Shown: piece by piece, positions 26,501 through 35,986 of the stretch
Numbering within the stretch: position 1 is the first letter of the stretch
How the letters are laid out: every line of letters begins with the position of its first letter
DNA from: Succinimonas sp045124755
GTDB lineage: Bacteria; Pseudomonadota; Gammaproteobacteria; Enterobacterales; Succinivibrionaceae
Reading direction: 5' to 3' (one strand)
DNA: 64,000 nt
Assembly: GCF_045124755.1 (NCBI RefSeq)
Contig: NZ_JBGVMK010000207.1
Made by a program: the position numbers and the translations under genes
The notes under the pieces: generated by a model
Database searches by the model: none
Told to the model about the DNA's origin: nothing
What the model saw: only the letters and a program-made list of their open reading frames with translations

Positions 26501-27291
26501 GCCTTCTTTTGTGCCCGCCGGAGGATCAGGAACGCCTGGAGCTCTTTTCCGAGGTGGCCTTAAGACTTATGAGCTCCAGCGCCGAAACCCGGCTCGTGGT
26601 GCAGACCACGGAGCGCATTGCCCGCGCCTTCGGTTATCCGGACACGCAGGTTATTGTGGGAGCCGGCATGGTCTGCATTTCCGCAAATACTCCCCATGGC
26701 CGCTGCTCCCTGACCCGGAAGGCGTCTTCCGGAGGGATTCAGATGGATGTGCTTACGGATATCACGAAGCTTTGCCTGGAGGCGGAAAAGGACGGGCTTT
26801 CATTTTCAGAATTCCGGGAACGCTTTAAGAGCATCAGAACCCGGGAAATCAATCCCCTGTTTCTCTGTTTCATGATCGGTCTTGCCACTATGGCCTTCGG
26901 CTTTCTGAATGACGGAAGCCTCATGGCCTGCGCCTCCGGTTTTCTGGCCGGAGCGATTACCATGGCCCTCCGGGTGTTTTTGCAGAAATATGCCCTGTTT
27001 CCGTTTTTTGTTTTCGGGGTGCTGGGGTTTTTCGGGACGCTGATCTCCTATGGGTGCGGAGCCTGGATCTTTCATCTGGAGCCGAAGGATCTGGAGATCG
27101 CCCTCATTATCGGAGTGCTGCTCCTGGTACCGGGCTTCCCCTTTGTAAACGGGGTGCTGGATCTCTTTAAAGGGTACTACACCATGGCCTTTACCCGGCT
27201 GATGCTCACCACCATGCTCCTGATGGCGGTGTCTCTGGGGATCACCGTGGCTCTTTATTTCATCCCGCAGGAGTTCTGGAAGATTTCATAA
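26497..27291 (+). CDS. yjjP: ThrE/YjjP-type exporter subunit (DUF1212)
   Basis: A 264-residue protein with a cytoplasmic N-terminal domain (about 1-120, DUF1212) and five or so membrane segments after it. It is the larger half of the split threonine/serine exporter family. In E. coli the YjjP-YjjB pair has been reported to export succinate, which would fit a succinate-producing anaerobe. Translationally coupled to obgE by a four-base overlap; yjjB follows after 18 bases. Confidence 0.85.
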   Translation: MSLLLCPPEDQERLELFSEVALRLMSSSAETRLVVQTTERIARAFGYPDTQVIVGAGMVCISANTPHGRCSLTRKASSGGIQMDVLTDITKLCLEAEKDGLSFSEFRERFKSIRTREINPLFLCFMIGLATMAFGFLNDGSLMACASGFLAGAITMALRVFLQKYALFPFFVFGVLGFFGTLISYGCGAWIFHLEPKDLEIALIIGVLLLVPGFPFVNGVLDLFKGYYTMAFTRLMLTTMLLMAVSLGITVALYFIPQEFWKIS

Positions 27292-27309
27292 CATTAACCG
27301 ACGGTAACC

Positions 27310-27786
27310 ATGGCTGACTATACCCTGACTGACTATATTCTGCGCGCTCTTCTGGCTACTTTGCCCTCCGTGGCCTTTGCCCTGTTGTTTCACGTTCCCG
27401 TCCGCTGTCTGGGCTGGTGCGCCGCCGGGGGAGCTCTCACCTGGGGGCTCCGCATGATTCTGATGCGGGAATTGGATCTCGGCATAGTCACGGCGACCTT
27501 TATTTCAGTTACGGCGATGAGCCTGTGCTTCATCGGCATCTCTCCCCGGATCCGGGTGCCGCGGCCGGTTTTTACCGTGGCCAGCATCATTCCCATTATT
27601 CCCGGACGGAATGCCTATATGACTTTGTTAAGCGCCATACAGATTTATGACGGGACGGGATCCCGGCTTCAAGAAATTGAATCCTTTTGCTTAAACGGCA
27701 TCACCACCGGGGCTATAATGCTGGCAATGGGGGCGGGCATTGCGCTGCCTCCGCTCTTCTTCTATCGCAAGCGACCGGTGGTTTGA
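27310..27786 (+). CDS. yjjB: ThrE/YjjB-type exporter subunit (DUF3815)
   Basis: A 158-residue membrane protein with four or five hydrophobic segments, the C-terminal half of the ThrE family. The SIIPIIPGRNAYMTL motif is typical of these transporters. Works with YjjP as the two-part exporter. The folA ATG begins one base after its TGA, so the operon continues. Confidence 0.85.
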   Translation: MADYTLTDYILRALLATLPSVAFALLFHVPVRCLGWCAAGGALTWGLRMILMRELDLGIVTATFISVTAMSLCFIGISPRIRVPRPVFTVASIIPIIPGRNAYMTLLSAIQIYDGTGSRLQEIESFCLNGITTGAIMLAMGAGIALPPLFFYRKRPVV

Positions 27787-27787
27787 T

Positions 27788-28285
27788 ATGCTCTCTTTAA
27801 TTGTGGCTCATACGGAAAATTATGTAATCGGCCGGGGCGGAAAGATGCCCTGGCACCTCCCGCGGGATCTCCGTCATTTCAAGGAACTTACCTGGGGACA
27901 TACCATTATTATGGGTCGCAAGACCTATGAAAGCATCGGGGGCCCTTTGCCGGGTCGTCTTAATGTGGTGGTTACCGGCAATCCGGACTATCAGGCGGCC
28001 GAGGGCGTTGCTTTGGTGCCTTCCCTGGCCGAGGGTGTCAGAAGAGGCGGATCGGACAAGGAGGTTTTTGTTATCGGGGGATCACAGCTTTATAAAACCG
28101 CCTTTCCGCTGGCGGATCGCCTTTATGTTACCCTGATAAAGGCGCACATAGAAGGAGATGCCTTTTTCCCGCGCTATTCTCCTGAGGACTTCGATGTGCT
28201 TAACAGAGAGGAGTTTCCGGGGGATATGAAAAATGCCTTTGCCATGGAGTTTCTGACCCTGGCCCGGAAGTCGCATTTCCTGTAA
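27788..28285 (+). CDS. folA: dihydrofolate reductase
   Basis: A 165-residue NADPH-dependent reductase of dihydrofolate. It starts at ATG 27788 (MLSLIVAHTENYVIGRGG); a longer frame from 27740 would overlap yjjB and is unlikely. Active-site marks are MPWHLPRDLRHFK with catalytic D27, IMGRKTYESIGGPLPGR and VFVIGGSQLY. Adjacent to apaH, as in E. coli. Confidence 0.94.
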   Translation: MLSLIVAHTENYVIGRGGKMPWHLPRDLRHFKELTWGHTIIMGRKTYESIGGPLPGRLNVVVTGNPDYQAAEGVALVPSLAEGVRRGGSDKEVFVIGGSQLYKTAFPLADRLYVTLIKAHIEGDAFFPRYSPEDFDVLNREEFPGDMKNAFAMEFLTLARKSHFL

Positions 28286-28404
28286 TACCGGAACTCTCAT
28301 GCCGGGCTTGCTGCCTGTAATGAACTGCTTGTCCCCGCCGCCATTTACACACAGAGGGGAAACAAGGGGAAGAGTGGAAGCGACCGGAGAGAAAAGGAGG
28401 AGTT

Positions 28405-29247
28405 ATGGCGGTTTACTGCATCGGCGATATTCACGGCTGCTATGATGAATTCAGGCATCTTCTGGAGGAGATGGCTTTCAATCCCGCTGATGACGAGCTC
28501 CTCCTCACGGGGGATATTATCGGGAGAGGGCCGAAGCCCTTGGATACCGTGCGCTTTATCCGGGATCTTGGTGATCGCGCCACCTTTGTGCTGGGCAATC
28601 ATGACCTGAATTTTCTGGCCATTGCCTACGGCTTCAAGGAGCCTAAGAGAAAGGATCTTTTGCAGGATCTTTTGAGTTCCCCGGATCTTGAGGATATTGC
28701 GGAATGGTTCAGCAGGGCTCCTCTGGTATTCCGCCATCCCCGGGTTCCCGTCTGTCTGGTGCATGCCGGCATTATTCCGGAGTGGAGCATTGAGGATGCC
28801 CTGGCCATGTCCCGGGAGGTGCAGGAGACCCTGAGGCAGCCGGTTACCCGGAGCCGATTCTTGCAGCGCATGTTTGCCGATACCCCGGATCGCTGGGATC
28901 CCGAACTCGCCGGCATTGACCGGATCCGCTTCTTTGTGAACGTCTTTACCAGGATCCGGCTGTGCCGCCCGGATGGTTCCCTGGATTTCAAAAATAAAAA
29001 TTCCCCCGAAGAGGCCGCTCAGGAGGGGCTTCGGCCCTGGTTCGAGCTCCGGAAGCCCGCTTCCGCAGACAGCGGCACTCTGGTATTCGGACACTGGGCC
29101 GCTCTGGCCGGAAAATGCCATATCCCCGGCATTAAGGCTCTGGATACCGGCTGCGTCTGGGGCGGCCGTCTTACCGGCTGGCGCTGCGACACTGACACGT
29201 TTTACAGCGTTCCCTCGGGGTACAGCATTCCTCTCATTAAAAGCTGA
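28405..29247 (+). CDS. apaH: symmetrical bis(5'-nucleosyl)-tetraphosphatase
   Basis: A 280-residue calcineurin-like phosphoesterase that splits Ap4A into two ADP. Metal-binding motifs are GDIHGCYDEF, GDIIGRGPKPL and LGNHDLNFLA, with later histidines in VHAGI and FGHWAAL. An excellent ribosome site, AAGGAGG, lies in a purine-rich leader. Length matches E. coli ApaH (280). Confidence 0.93.
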   Translation: MAVYCIGDIHGCYDEFRHLLEEMAFNPADDELLLTGDIIGRGPKPLDTVRFIRDLGDRATFVLGNHDLNFLAIAYGFKEPKRKDLLQDLLSSPDLEDIAEWFSRAPLVFRHPRVPVCLVHAGIIPEWSIEDALAMSREVQETLRQPVTRSRFLQRMFADTPDRWDPELAGIDRIRFFVNVFTRIRLCRPDGSLDFKNKNSPEEAAQEGLRPWFELRKPASADSGTLVFGHWAALAGKCHIPGIKALDTGCVWGGRLTGWRCDTDTFYSVPSGYSIPLIKS

Positions 29248-29627
29248 ATACCTGAATTCGGAGGATCGGGAGCGGACATTGGCTTCAGCTTCTCCGGCTC
29301 CGGATGATTCTTCCCGGCCGCTTCTGAAAATCAAATATTGTTTTTATTGTATTTCAGCAGGATTTTTATTATATTTCCGGCGTTGGTCTGTGTCTGTTCG
29401 GAGGGGCCGGTTTTTTAAGAGCTAAGAGATCGAATGAAGAAAGACAGACAGGAGAGAAAGTGAGCCATAGGGAAAGAGACAAACAGTAAATAAAGACAGA
29501 GAGAACAAACACAGATAAAGCAAAGAAAGACTAAGACAAGGATTGACAGAATGGCTGACAGAAATTGTTGACAGAAATGATTGACGGAAAGAAGAAGACA
29601 GAAAGTTAAAGACGAGGTTGTAAAGAA
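29248..29627 (+). other. dnaG leader with iterated TGACAGAA motifs
   Basis: About 380 bases without a gene. The left part is AT-rich (TTATTGTATTTCAGCAGG). From 29424 to 29620 the plus strand is almost purine-only apart from T, and the motif TGACAGAA or close variants recurs at about 29543-29610. No stable terminator seen after apaH. Confidence 0.5.
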
Positions 29628-31475
29628 ATGCCCTATATCAAAAAGGATTTTATCGAAAGGCTCATTAACAGGGTCGATATTGTGGATGTGATCGGGGCCC
29701 GGCTCACCCTGAAGCGTTCCGGGAGCAGCTATATGTGCTGCTGTCCCTTTCATAACGAAAAGACCCCGAGCTTCAGCGTCAGCCAGCAAAAGCAGTTCTA
29801 TAACTGCTTCGGGTGCCATAAGTCCGGCAACGTGCTGGGCTTTATCATGGACTATGATCAGCTGAGCTTCCCGGAGGCGGTGGAGCAGCTCGCCAAGGAA
29901 GCCGGGGTGCAGGTGGAATATGAGGAGAGCGCCGGTCATGCTCCGGAGAAGAAGGAGCGGGAGGTTGACTTCTACGATATTCTGGAGCGGGCCGCGCTCT
30001 TATTTGAGGCCGAACTTCCCCGGCATCCGGAGGCTCTTAAGTACCTCCATGACCGGGGACTCTCGGATGACACCCTCCGGCGTTATCATGTGGGCTTTGC
30101 TCCGGAATCCTGGGATTATCTTATAAAGAATCTGGCCGGGGACAATCAGAAGATCCTCAGGGCCATGACGGATCTGGGCCTCGTTAATCAGGGACAGCAG
30201 GGCAAGGTGTATGACACCTTCAGAAACCGGGTGATAATCCCCATCCGCGACAAGCGCGGCCGTACCATTGCCTTCGGCGGCCGAGTGCTGGACAATTCCA
30301 AGCCCAAGTACATTAACTCCCGGGAAAGCCCGGTGTATAAAAAGGGCCATGAGCTCTTCAATCTGGACGCCATCAGGAATCTCCGGGACAAAAATCTTCC
30401 CTATATCATGATCACCGAGGGCTACATGGACGTGATCGCCCTGGAGCAGGCGGGCATTCACAATGCCGTGGCTTCGCTGGGCACGGCCACCACACCGGAG
30501 CAGATGAACCTGCTTTTTAAGCAGGCGGATCGCATTATCTTCTGCTATGACGGTGATGCCGCCGGAAGAAACGCCGCCTGGCATGCCCTGAACACGGCTC
30601 TTCCGGCCCTTAGCGATGACAAGCAGCTTCAGTTCTGCTTTCTCCCTCCGGAGCATGATCCGGATACCTTGGTGCGCAGTCAGGGAGCAAAGGCCATGCT
30701 GGACTATCTGGAGCATGCGGAAAGCCTCCCGGAATATATTATTGCCACCCTCAGGAACCAGTACAACGTGGACGATGAGGGCGGGAGAATTAACTGCATT
30801 GACCGGGCAGCCGAAATACTGAGCCTTATGCCCGATGCCATCCTGACCCGGGCGGCTGTGGAAAAGCGTCTCGCGGATCTGGTGGGCTGGTCGCAGGAAG
30901 GTCTGCATGGCAGCATTGATGACAGTATTGAAAAGCTCCGGGCCCGGAAGGCGGTCAGGGGGCCGGAGAGCCCCGGGGCCGGGGGATCCGGTTCCCGGAC
31001 GGATCCGAATACCATTCCCCTGAATCCCATGAGAGCGGTGGTGGCCCGTCTGGTGAAGGATCCCGAGCTTATGCGGGCCATTCCCGAACCGGACAAGCTG
31101 GTGGCGGTTCTCCGGGAGTATGCCAATGATCGCTGTCAGGTGCTTTTGGATCTCATGGGAAAGATCAAGGCCAATCCGGATACCACCACCGGAGCCCTTC
31201 TGGAAAAGTACCGCGATTCCGGAAAGATCGGGGATCTTATCAGCCTTCTCGCGGCCAGATCTGATGCCGCCATCGAAGAGGAGGGTTTTGTGGAAATTAA
31301 GATCATTGACCTGATGCACTACATCAAAGCCATTCTGCAGGAGCATCTCACCGCCCGGAAGCAGGCCCTCAGAATCAAGGGCCGCCGGGAAGGCGGGCTC
31401 AGCAATGAAGAGCTTATCGAGGTGCAGTTTCTGGAAACCGCCACAAGGCAGCTTCAGCCCTCCCGGAAGTCCTGA
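29628..31475 (+). CDS. dnaG: DNA primase
   Basis: A 615-residue replicative primase that makes RNA primers for Okazaki fragments. The N-terminal zinc finger is C39-PF-H42...C60-FG-C63. The core shows RVIIPIRDKRGRTIAFGGR, the Toprim acidic motif ITEGYMDVIAL and FCYDGDAAGRNAAW. The C-terminal third (about 430-615) should bind DnaB helicase. Followed by rpoD, the conserved macromolecular-synthesis arrangement; rpsU is not seen upstream in this window. Confidence 0.95.
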   Translation: MPYIKKDFIERLINRVDIVDVIGARLTLKRSGSSYMCCCPFHNEKTPSFSVSQQKQFYNCFGCHKSGNVLGFIMDYDQLSFPEAVEQLAKEAGVQVEYEESAGHAPEKKEREVDFYDILERAALLFEAELPRHPEALKYLHDRGLSDDTLRRYHVGFAPESWDYLIKNLAGDNQKILRAMTDLGLVNQGQQGKVYDTFRNRVIIPIRDKRGRTIAFGGRVLDNSKPKYINSRESPVYKKGHELFNLDAIRNLRDKNLPYIMITEGYMDVIALEQAGIHNAVASLGTATTPEQMNLLFKQADRIIFCYDGDAAGRNAAWHALNTALPALSDDKQLQFCFLPPEHDPDTLVRSQGAKAMLDYLEHAESLPEYIIATLRNQYNVDDEGGRINCIDRAAEILSLMPDAILTRAAVEKRLADLVGWSQEGLHGSIDDSIEKLRARKAVRGPESPGAGGSGSRTDPNTIPLNPMRAVVARLVKDPELMRAIPEPDKLVAVLREYANDRCQVLLDLMGKIKANPDTTTGALLEKYRDSGKIGDLISLLAARSDAAIEEEGFVEIKIIDLMHYIKAILQEHLTARKQALRIKGRREGGLSNEELIEVQFLETATRQLQPSRKS

Positions 31476-31506
31476 TGAGAGATTCCGGCGCGCGTGCCGG
31501 GGGAAT

Positions 31507-31556
31507 AAGGGGGGATCTGCAAAAAAACACCGGAAGATCTTCATTTCCCCCCCTTT
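31507..31556 (+). terminator. possible terminator after dnaG
   Basis: AAGGGGGGA at 31507 can pair with TTTCCCCCCCTT at about 31544-31556, closing a 25-base loop; followed by TAAAC, so only weakly terminator-like. Confidence 0.35.
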
Positions 31557-31581
31557 AAACTTATTCCAAGTAGTGTAAAAT
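31554..31581 (+). promoter_or_regulatory. possible promoter of first rpoD
   Basis: TTTAAA at 31554-31559 and TAAAAT at 31576-31581, spaced 16 bases, 85 bases before the ATG. Confidence 0.4.
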
Positions 31582-31666
31582 ATGCGCTTTCAGATAGGGG
31601 CGGTTTTTTAAGAGCGCTTCTGTCATAAGTTTTAAAGAACTCTTAACTCTGGAGATATGTTGTACT

Positions 31667-33661
31667 ATGGAAGAAAAGCCATCATCAATCCTGGCGATGC
31701 TTACTCAGGAAGGCAAGAGAAAGGGTGGTTATCTCACGGTAAAAGAGATTAAGGAAAAGCTTCCGGAAGAATATTTTGAATCTGAAAAGCTGGATGAGAT
31801 CTTTCAGGTTCTGGCAGAACGCGATATCCAGATTTGCGAGAAGGAGCCCGAGGAAGGCGATCTGGTGCTCAATCAGACCGCCGGCGAGACCGAGAATCTG
31901 ATAACCGACATCGGCAGCTCCTCGGATCCGGTCAGAATGTACATGCGGGAAATGGGAGCGGTGAACCTGCTTACCAGAGAGCAGGAAATCAACACCGCCA
32001 AGCGCATCGAAGAGGGCAAGAGCCGGGTGCAGTATCTGATTTCGGATTTCCCGGCCGCCGAGGAGATTCTGCTCCGTCATTTTGAAAATTATGAAAACGG
32101 CCTTTGCAAGCTGTCAGATGTCATTACGGGCTTTCAGGAAAATACCGGCGGCGAAAGGGATCTGTCTGATGATGATGCCGATCTCGCTGCCTCTGATGAG
32201 GAAATCGCTCTGGATGCTCTGGTCATGGATGCCGGCATGGATGCTGCGGGATCTCTGGAGGATGAGGGAGACGATGACAGCGGCGCGGTTTCCGGCGCTG
32301 ATGGGGACAATGTTCCCGAGACCGCTCAGGAGGATGACTCCTCCGCTGATGATGCTGATGAAAACGGCGGTGATGAGGCCGATGAAGGCGATGGCGATGA
32401 TGACGGCGAGGATGCTCCCCTGTCAGGAGAGGGCGATGCCGCGGATGTGGATCCGGCCCAGGCTCAGGAGCGGATCGCCGCTTTAAGAAAGCACTATGCC
32501 GCCGCCATGAAGGCTCTCAGTCGTTTCGGGCGCGGCGCCAAGACCACGGAGAAGCATTTTGCGGAAATGCGGGAATGCTTTTGCGGCTTTGTTATCAACA
32601 GCAGGCTTAACGAGGAGATCCTGACGGTGGTGCGGGATTTTGCGGACAGGCTCAAGAATCAGGAAAAGCAGATCCGCACCATTCTCATAAAGAACTGCGG
32701 CCTTAAGCCCGATGAGTATCGCCGCTACTATTCAGAATCAAAGAAGGAAGCCTCCGCGGAATGGTACGAGCACATTATCAAGCTTAAAAAGCCCTTTGCC
32801 AAAAAGGCCGTGATTTATGAAAAGCAGCTTTTGAGCGCCGTGGAGTGTCTCCGGGGCATTGAGAACGATTCCCAGACCCGGATTTCGGAGATCCGCCGCA
32901 TCAGCCAGGAAATCATGATGTGGGAAGCCAAGACCAAAAAGGCCAAGTCCGAAATGATCGAGGCCAATCTGCGTCTGGTGGTTTCCATAGCCAAGAAGTA
33001 CATTAACCGCGGCATGCCCTTTCAGGATCTGATTTCCGAAGGCAATATCGGTCTTATGAAGGCGGTGGATAAGTTTGAGTACCGCCGGGGTTATAAGTTC
33101 TCCACCTACGCCACCTGGTGGATCCGTCAGGCCATTACCCGTTCCATTGCCGATCAGGCCCGCATTATCCGGGTGCCGGTGCATATGATTGAAACCATGC
33201 ACAAGTACAACCGCATTGCGCGGCAGATTCTGCAGGAAAAGGGCCATGAAGCCACTCCGGAGGAAATCTCTGCCCGCATGGGGATTTCCGTGGAGAAGAT
33301 TCAGAAGGTGATGAAGATTTCGAAGGAGCCCATGTCCATGGAATCTCCTATCGGAGACGACGAGGACTCCCGGCTGGGAGACTTCCTGGAGGATGAAACC
33401 ACTCAGATGCCCCAGGATCTGGCAGCTCAGGACAACCTTAAGTTTGTCATTGAGAAGATCCTGACGGATCTCTCCCCCCGGGAGGCCATGGTGCTTCGGA
33501 TGCGCTACGGTATCGGGATGCCTTCTGATCATACTCTGGAGGAGGTGGGGCAGCACTTCGGCCTTACCAGAGAGCGCATTCGTCAGATCGAAGCCAAGGG
33601 ACTCCGGAAGCTCCGGCATCCCACGAGATCCGAGCCCCTGAAGAGCTTTGTGGATGGCTGA
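31667..33661 (+). CDS. rpoD: RNA polymerase sigma-70 factor, first of two
   Basis: A 664-residue group 1 sigma factor. Region 1.1 is present (about 1-85), then region 1.2 DPVRMYMREMG. A long Asp/Glu-rich non-conserved stretch (about 165-262) precedes the core. Region 2.3-2.4 has YATWWIRQAITRSIADQAR, and region 4.2 LTRERIRQIEAKGLRKLRHP. Against E. coli RpoD it is the more diverged of the two copies: HKYNRIARQILQEKG replaces the NKLNRxSRQMLQE type, and FGLTRER replaces FDVTRER. The -35-contacting RER is kept. It directly follows dnaG. It may be the housekeeping sigma or a specialised partner. Confidence 0.9.
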   Translation: MEEKPSSILAMLTQEGKRKGGYLTVKEIKEKLPEEYFESEKLDEIFQVLAERDIQICEKEPEEGDLVLNQTAGETENLITDIGSSSDPVRMYMREMGAVNLLTREQEINTAKRIEEGKSRVQYLISDFPAAEEILLRHFENYENGLCKLSDVITGFQENTGGERDLSDDDADLAASDEEIALDALVMDAGMDAAGSLEDEGDDDSGAVSGADGDNVPETAQEDDSSADDADENGGDEADEGDGDDDGEDAPLSGEGDAADVDPAQAQERIAALRKHYAAAMKALSRFGRGAKTTEKHFAEMRECFCGFVINSRLNEEILTVVRDFADRLKNQEKQIRTILIKNCGLKPDEYRRYYSESKKEASAEWYEHIIKLKKPFAKKAVIYEKQLLSAVECLRGIENDSQTRISEIRRISQEIMMWEAKTKKAKSEMIEANLRLVVSIAKKYINRGMPFQDLISEGNIGLMKAVDKFEYRRGYKFSTYATWWIRQAITRSIADQARIIRVPVHMIETMHKYNRIARQILQEKGHEATPEEISARMGISVEKIQKVMKISKEPMSMESPIGDDEDSRLGDFLEDETTQMPQDLAAQDNLKFVIEKILTDLSPREAMVLRMRYGIGMPSDHTLEEVGQHFGLTRERIRQIEAKGLRKLRHPTRSEPLKSFVDG

Positions 33662-33774
33662 AAGCCTGCCGCATGCCGAGAAAGGCCGCGAAAGCGCGGT
33701 AGAAAGCCGGCAGCTCCGGGAAGCGGGGACTAAGCCGGCCTTCGGCAGGAATTTTTGAAAAAAGAATAGAAAAA

Positions 33775-33798
33775 AGTCTGCTGAGTTCAGCGGACTTT
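33775..33798 (+). terminator. hairpin after first rpoD
   Basis: AGTCTGCTGA/TCAGCGGACT, a 9-10 bp stem with one G-T pair and a tiny loop, then TTAT. Weak U tract. Confidence 0.5.
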
Positions 33799-33816
33799 AT
33801 GAGGAAATACGTCTAT

Positions 33817-33838
33817 TAATGTGATCCTAGTCATATTT
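33817..33838 (+). promoter_or_regulatory. CRP-like operator upstream of second rpoD
   Basis: TGTGA (33820-33824), six bases, TCATA (33831-33835), with AA before and TTT after. All outer positions but two match the 22-bp CRP consensus. About 230 bases before the second rpoD. Confidence 0.5.
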
Positions 33839-34064
33839 TTTAAATTCAGTGTTTAACACACTCCCTTTCTGAGATCTAAAATCTTGTGCTCCATTTAAAT
33901 ATGGTGGCCCTTTTCTTTCATATTTTTGCGTCCGTGTCATTTTCCTGAGGACAGATCCTGTTTCTTTCTTGTGATAAAAAGGGCGGCTTTTCTGTTTTTC
34001 ATGGTTCTTTCTAAGTTTTAATGGCGGCCCCTTCGGGTGTGGTGCTATCTATTAAGGCGGTATA

Positions 34065-35969
34065 ATGGAAAATTCTTCTGCATTTATTTCGTTAAGACAG
34101 CTAATCATTGATGGAAAGGAGAGAGGGTATCTCACTAAATCTGAAATCAAAGAGCATTTGCCAGCCGAATTTGAAGATGATGAAAAGCTGGAGGATTTTT
34201 TTCAGCGCTGCGAGGAGATGGACATTCAGATTTACGACAAGCCTCCGGAATCTGATGATCTGATTCTCAATCAGACTGCCTCCGAAACTGAAAAAATGAT
34301 GTCCGATATCGGGAAGACCACTGACCCGGTAAGGATGTACATGCGCGAAATGGGCAGCGTGGGCCTTTTGGATCGCAAGACCGAGGTGCAGATCGCCCGC
34401 AGAATCGAAGAAAGCGTCCGCGGCGTGCAGTCGTGTCTGGGTCGCTGTCCTCTGGTGGTAAAGCTGTTTCTGGATCAGTTCCAGGAGATTTCCAGTCAGA
34501 ATTCCCGCATTTCCGACATTGTTTCCGGCTTCCGGCTGGAGAACGAAGAAGACGGCGAGGGCGATGAGGTCAGAGAGGAGGAGACTCCCGAGGCCGGAGA
34601 ACCGGAAACCGAGGATCCTGTTTCCGATGAGGCCATTTCCGATGATGGAGCTCCCGGCGACGATGCGGATGACGATGCCGAAGGCGACGGCGGCGATGCC
34701 AAGGATGACGGCGATATGGATGACAGCGGGGGTTCCGGTCCTTCTCTGGAGGAGGTGGCTGCCCAGATGGTGTATCTGGACAAGGCCTGGCGTTCCTTTG
34801 AAAAGGCCCGGGAAAAATACGGCATCAGACATGCCCAGACCCATCGCGCTCTTACCCTGATGGAGAAGGAGTTTGTTCGGTTCAAGCTGCCCCAGAAGGA
34901 GCTTACCTATCTCTCCCGGACGGCTCAGGATCATTTTTCGGAAATGCGGCCTCATGATGATTTCATGGCCGATACCCTGAAAAAGCGCTGCGGCATGGAT
35001 CAGCCCTCCTACCGGAAGCTTTATCTTGATAATCGGAAGGTCTTTGACCGGAGCTGGTACGAGACTCTGGTAAATACCGATCGTCCCTTTGCGGAAAAGA
35101 TCCGCGCTCATGAAGAGCGGATTCTTCCGGAGCTGGAACGCATTTCCGCCATTGAGGAAAAGATCGGCATTGAGATCTATAAACTCCGGGATTTGAAAAA
35201 GGAGCTCATTCTTTGGGATCAGAACGCCCAGAAGGCCAAGGGGGAGATGATTAATGCCAACCTCCGTCTGGTGATCTCCATTGCGAAGAAATACACCGGC
35301 CGGGGCATGCAGTTCCTGGATCTGGTGCAGGAGGGCAATATCGGCCTCATGAAGGCGGTGGATAAGTTTGAATACAAGAGAGGATTCAAATTTTCAACCT
35401 ACGCCACCTGGTGGATCCGGCAGGCCATTACCCGTTCCATTGCCGATCAGGCCCGGACTATCAGAATTCCCGTGCACATGATTGAAACCATCAACAAGCT
35501 GAACCGGGTGTCCCGGCAGATGCTGCAGGAGAACGGCCGGGAGCCTACTCCGGAGGATCTGGCCAAGAGGATGGGACTTCCGGTGGACAAGATCCGCAAG
35601 GTGATGAAGATTTCCAAGGAGCCGGTTTCCATGGAGAAGCCCGTGGGTGACGATGATGATTCGCATTATGGGGATTTTCTGGAGGATACCACGCTGCCGC
35701 TTCCGGCTGACGTGGCCACGGTGGACAGTCTGAAGGATATCACCGAAAAGGCCCTGAGCGGACTTTCGCCCCGGGAGGCCCGGGTTATCAGAATGCGTTT
35801 CGGCATTGGCATGAGCTCCGACCATACTCTGGAAGAGGTGGGGAAGCAGTTTGACGTAACCCGGGAGCGCATTCGGCAGATTGAAGCGAAGGCGCTCCGG
35901 AAGCTCCGGCATCCCAGCAGATCCACGGCGCTTCGGAGCTTCCTGGACAGCAATCAGGAAGCGGGTTAG
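34065..35969 (+). CDS. rpoD: RNA polymerase sigma-70 factor, second of two
   Basis: A 634-residue full-length group 1 sigma factor with region 1.1 (about 1-85), DPVRMYMREMG, an acidic tract at about 159-225, and complete regions 2-4. Regions 2.4 to 4.2 are close to E. coli RpoD: SIADQARTIRIPVHMIET, INKLNRVSRQMLQ, and the end of 4.2 FDVTRERIRQIEAKALRK unchanged. By this measure it is the better candidate for the main housekeeping factor. It shares the same layout as the upstream copy, so the pair arose by tandem duplication followed by divergence. A terminator follows at 35987. Confidence 0.92.
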   Translation: MENSSAFISLRQLIIDGKERGYLTKSEIKEHLPAEFEDDEKLEDFFQRCEEMDIQIYDKPPESDDLILNQTASETEKMMSDIGKTTDPVRMYMREMGSVGLLDRKTEVQIARRIEESVRGVQSCLGRCPLVVKLFLDQFQEISSQNSRISDIVSGFRLENEEDGEGDEVREEETPEAGEPETEDPVSDEAISDDGAPGDDADDDAEGDGGDAKDDGDMDDSGGSGPSLEEVAAQMVYLDKAWRSFEKAREKYGIRHAQTHRALTLMEKEFVRFKLPQKELTYLSRTAQDHFSEMRPHDDFMADTLKKRCGMDQPSYRKLYLDNRKVFDRSWYETLVNTDRPFAEKIRAHEERILPELERISAIEEKIGIEIYKLRDLKKELILWDQNAQKAKGEMINANLRLVISIAKKYTGRGMQFLDLVQEGNIGLMKAVDKFEYKRGFKFSTYATWWIRQAITRSIADQARTIRIPVHMIETINKLNRVSRQMLQENGREPTPEDLAKRMGLPVDKIRKVMKISKEPVSMEKPVGDDDDSHYGDFLEDTTLPLPADVATVDSLKDITEKALSGLSPREARVIRMRFGIGMSSDHTLEEVGKQFDVTRERIRQIEAKALRKLRHPSRSTALRSFLDSNQEAG

Positions 35970-35986
35970 TCGGTTTTTGAAGAGGA

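Larger units (their letters stand above)
33662..34064 (+). other. intergenic region between the two rpoD genes
   Basis: About 400 bases, AT-rich in the right two thirds, with a terminator hairpin and a CRP-like operator listed separately. It shows that the second rpoD has its own promoter. The rpoD2 ATG has only a weak AAGG site. Confidence 0.5.

Noticed and set aside
30000..31544. 514-codon frame opposite dnaG
   Set aside because: Antisense to a certain gene; composition His/Gly/Arg-rich with no conserved motif.
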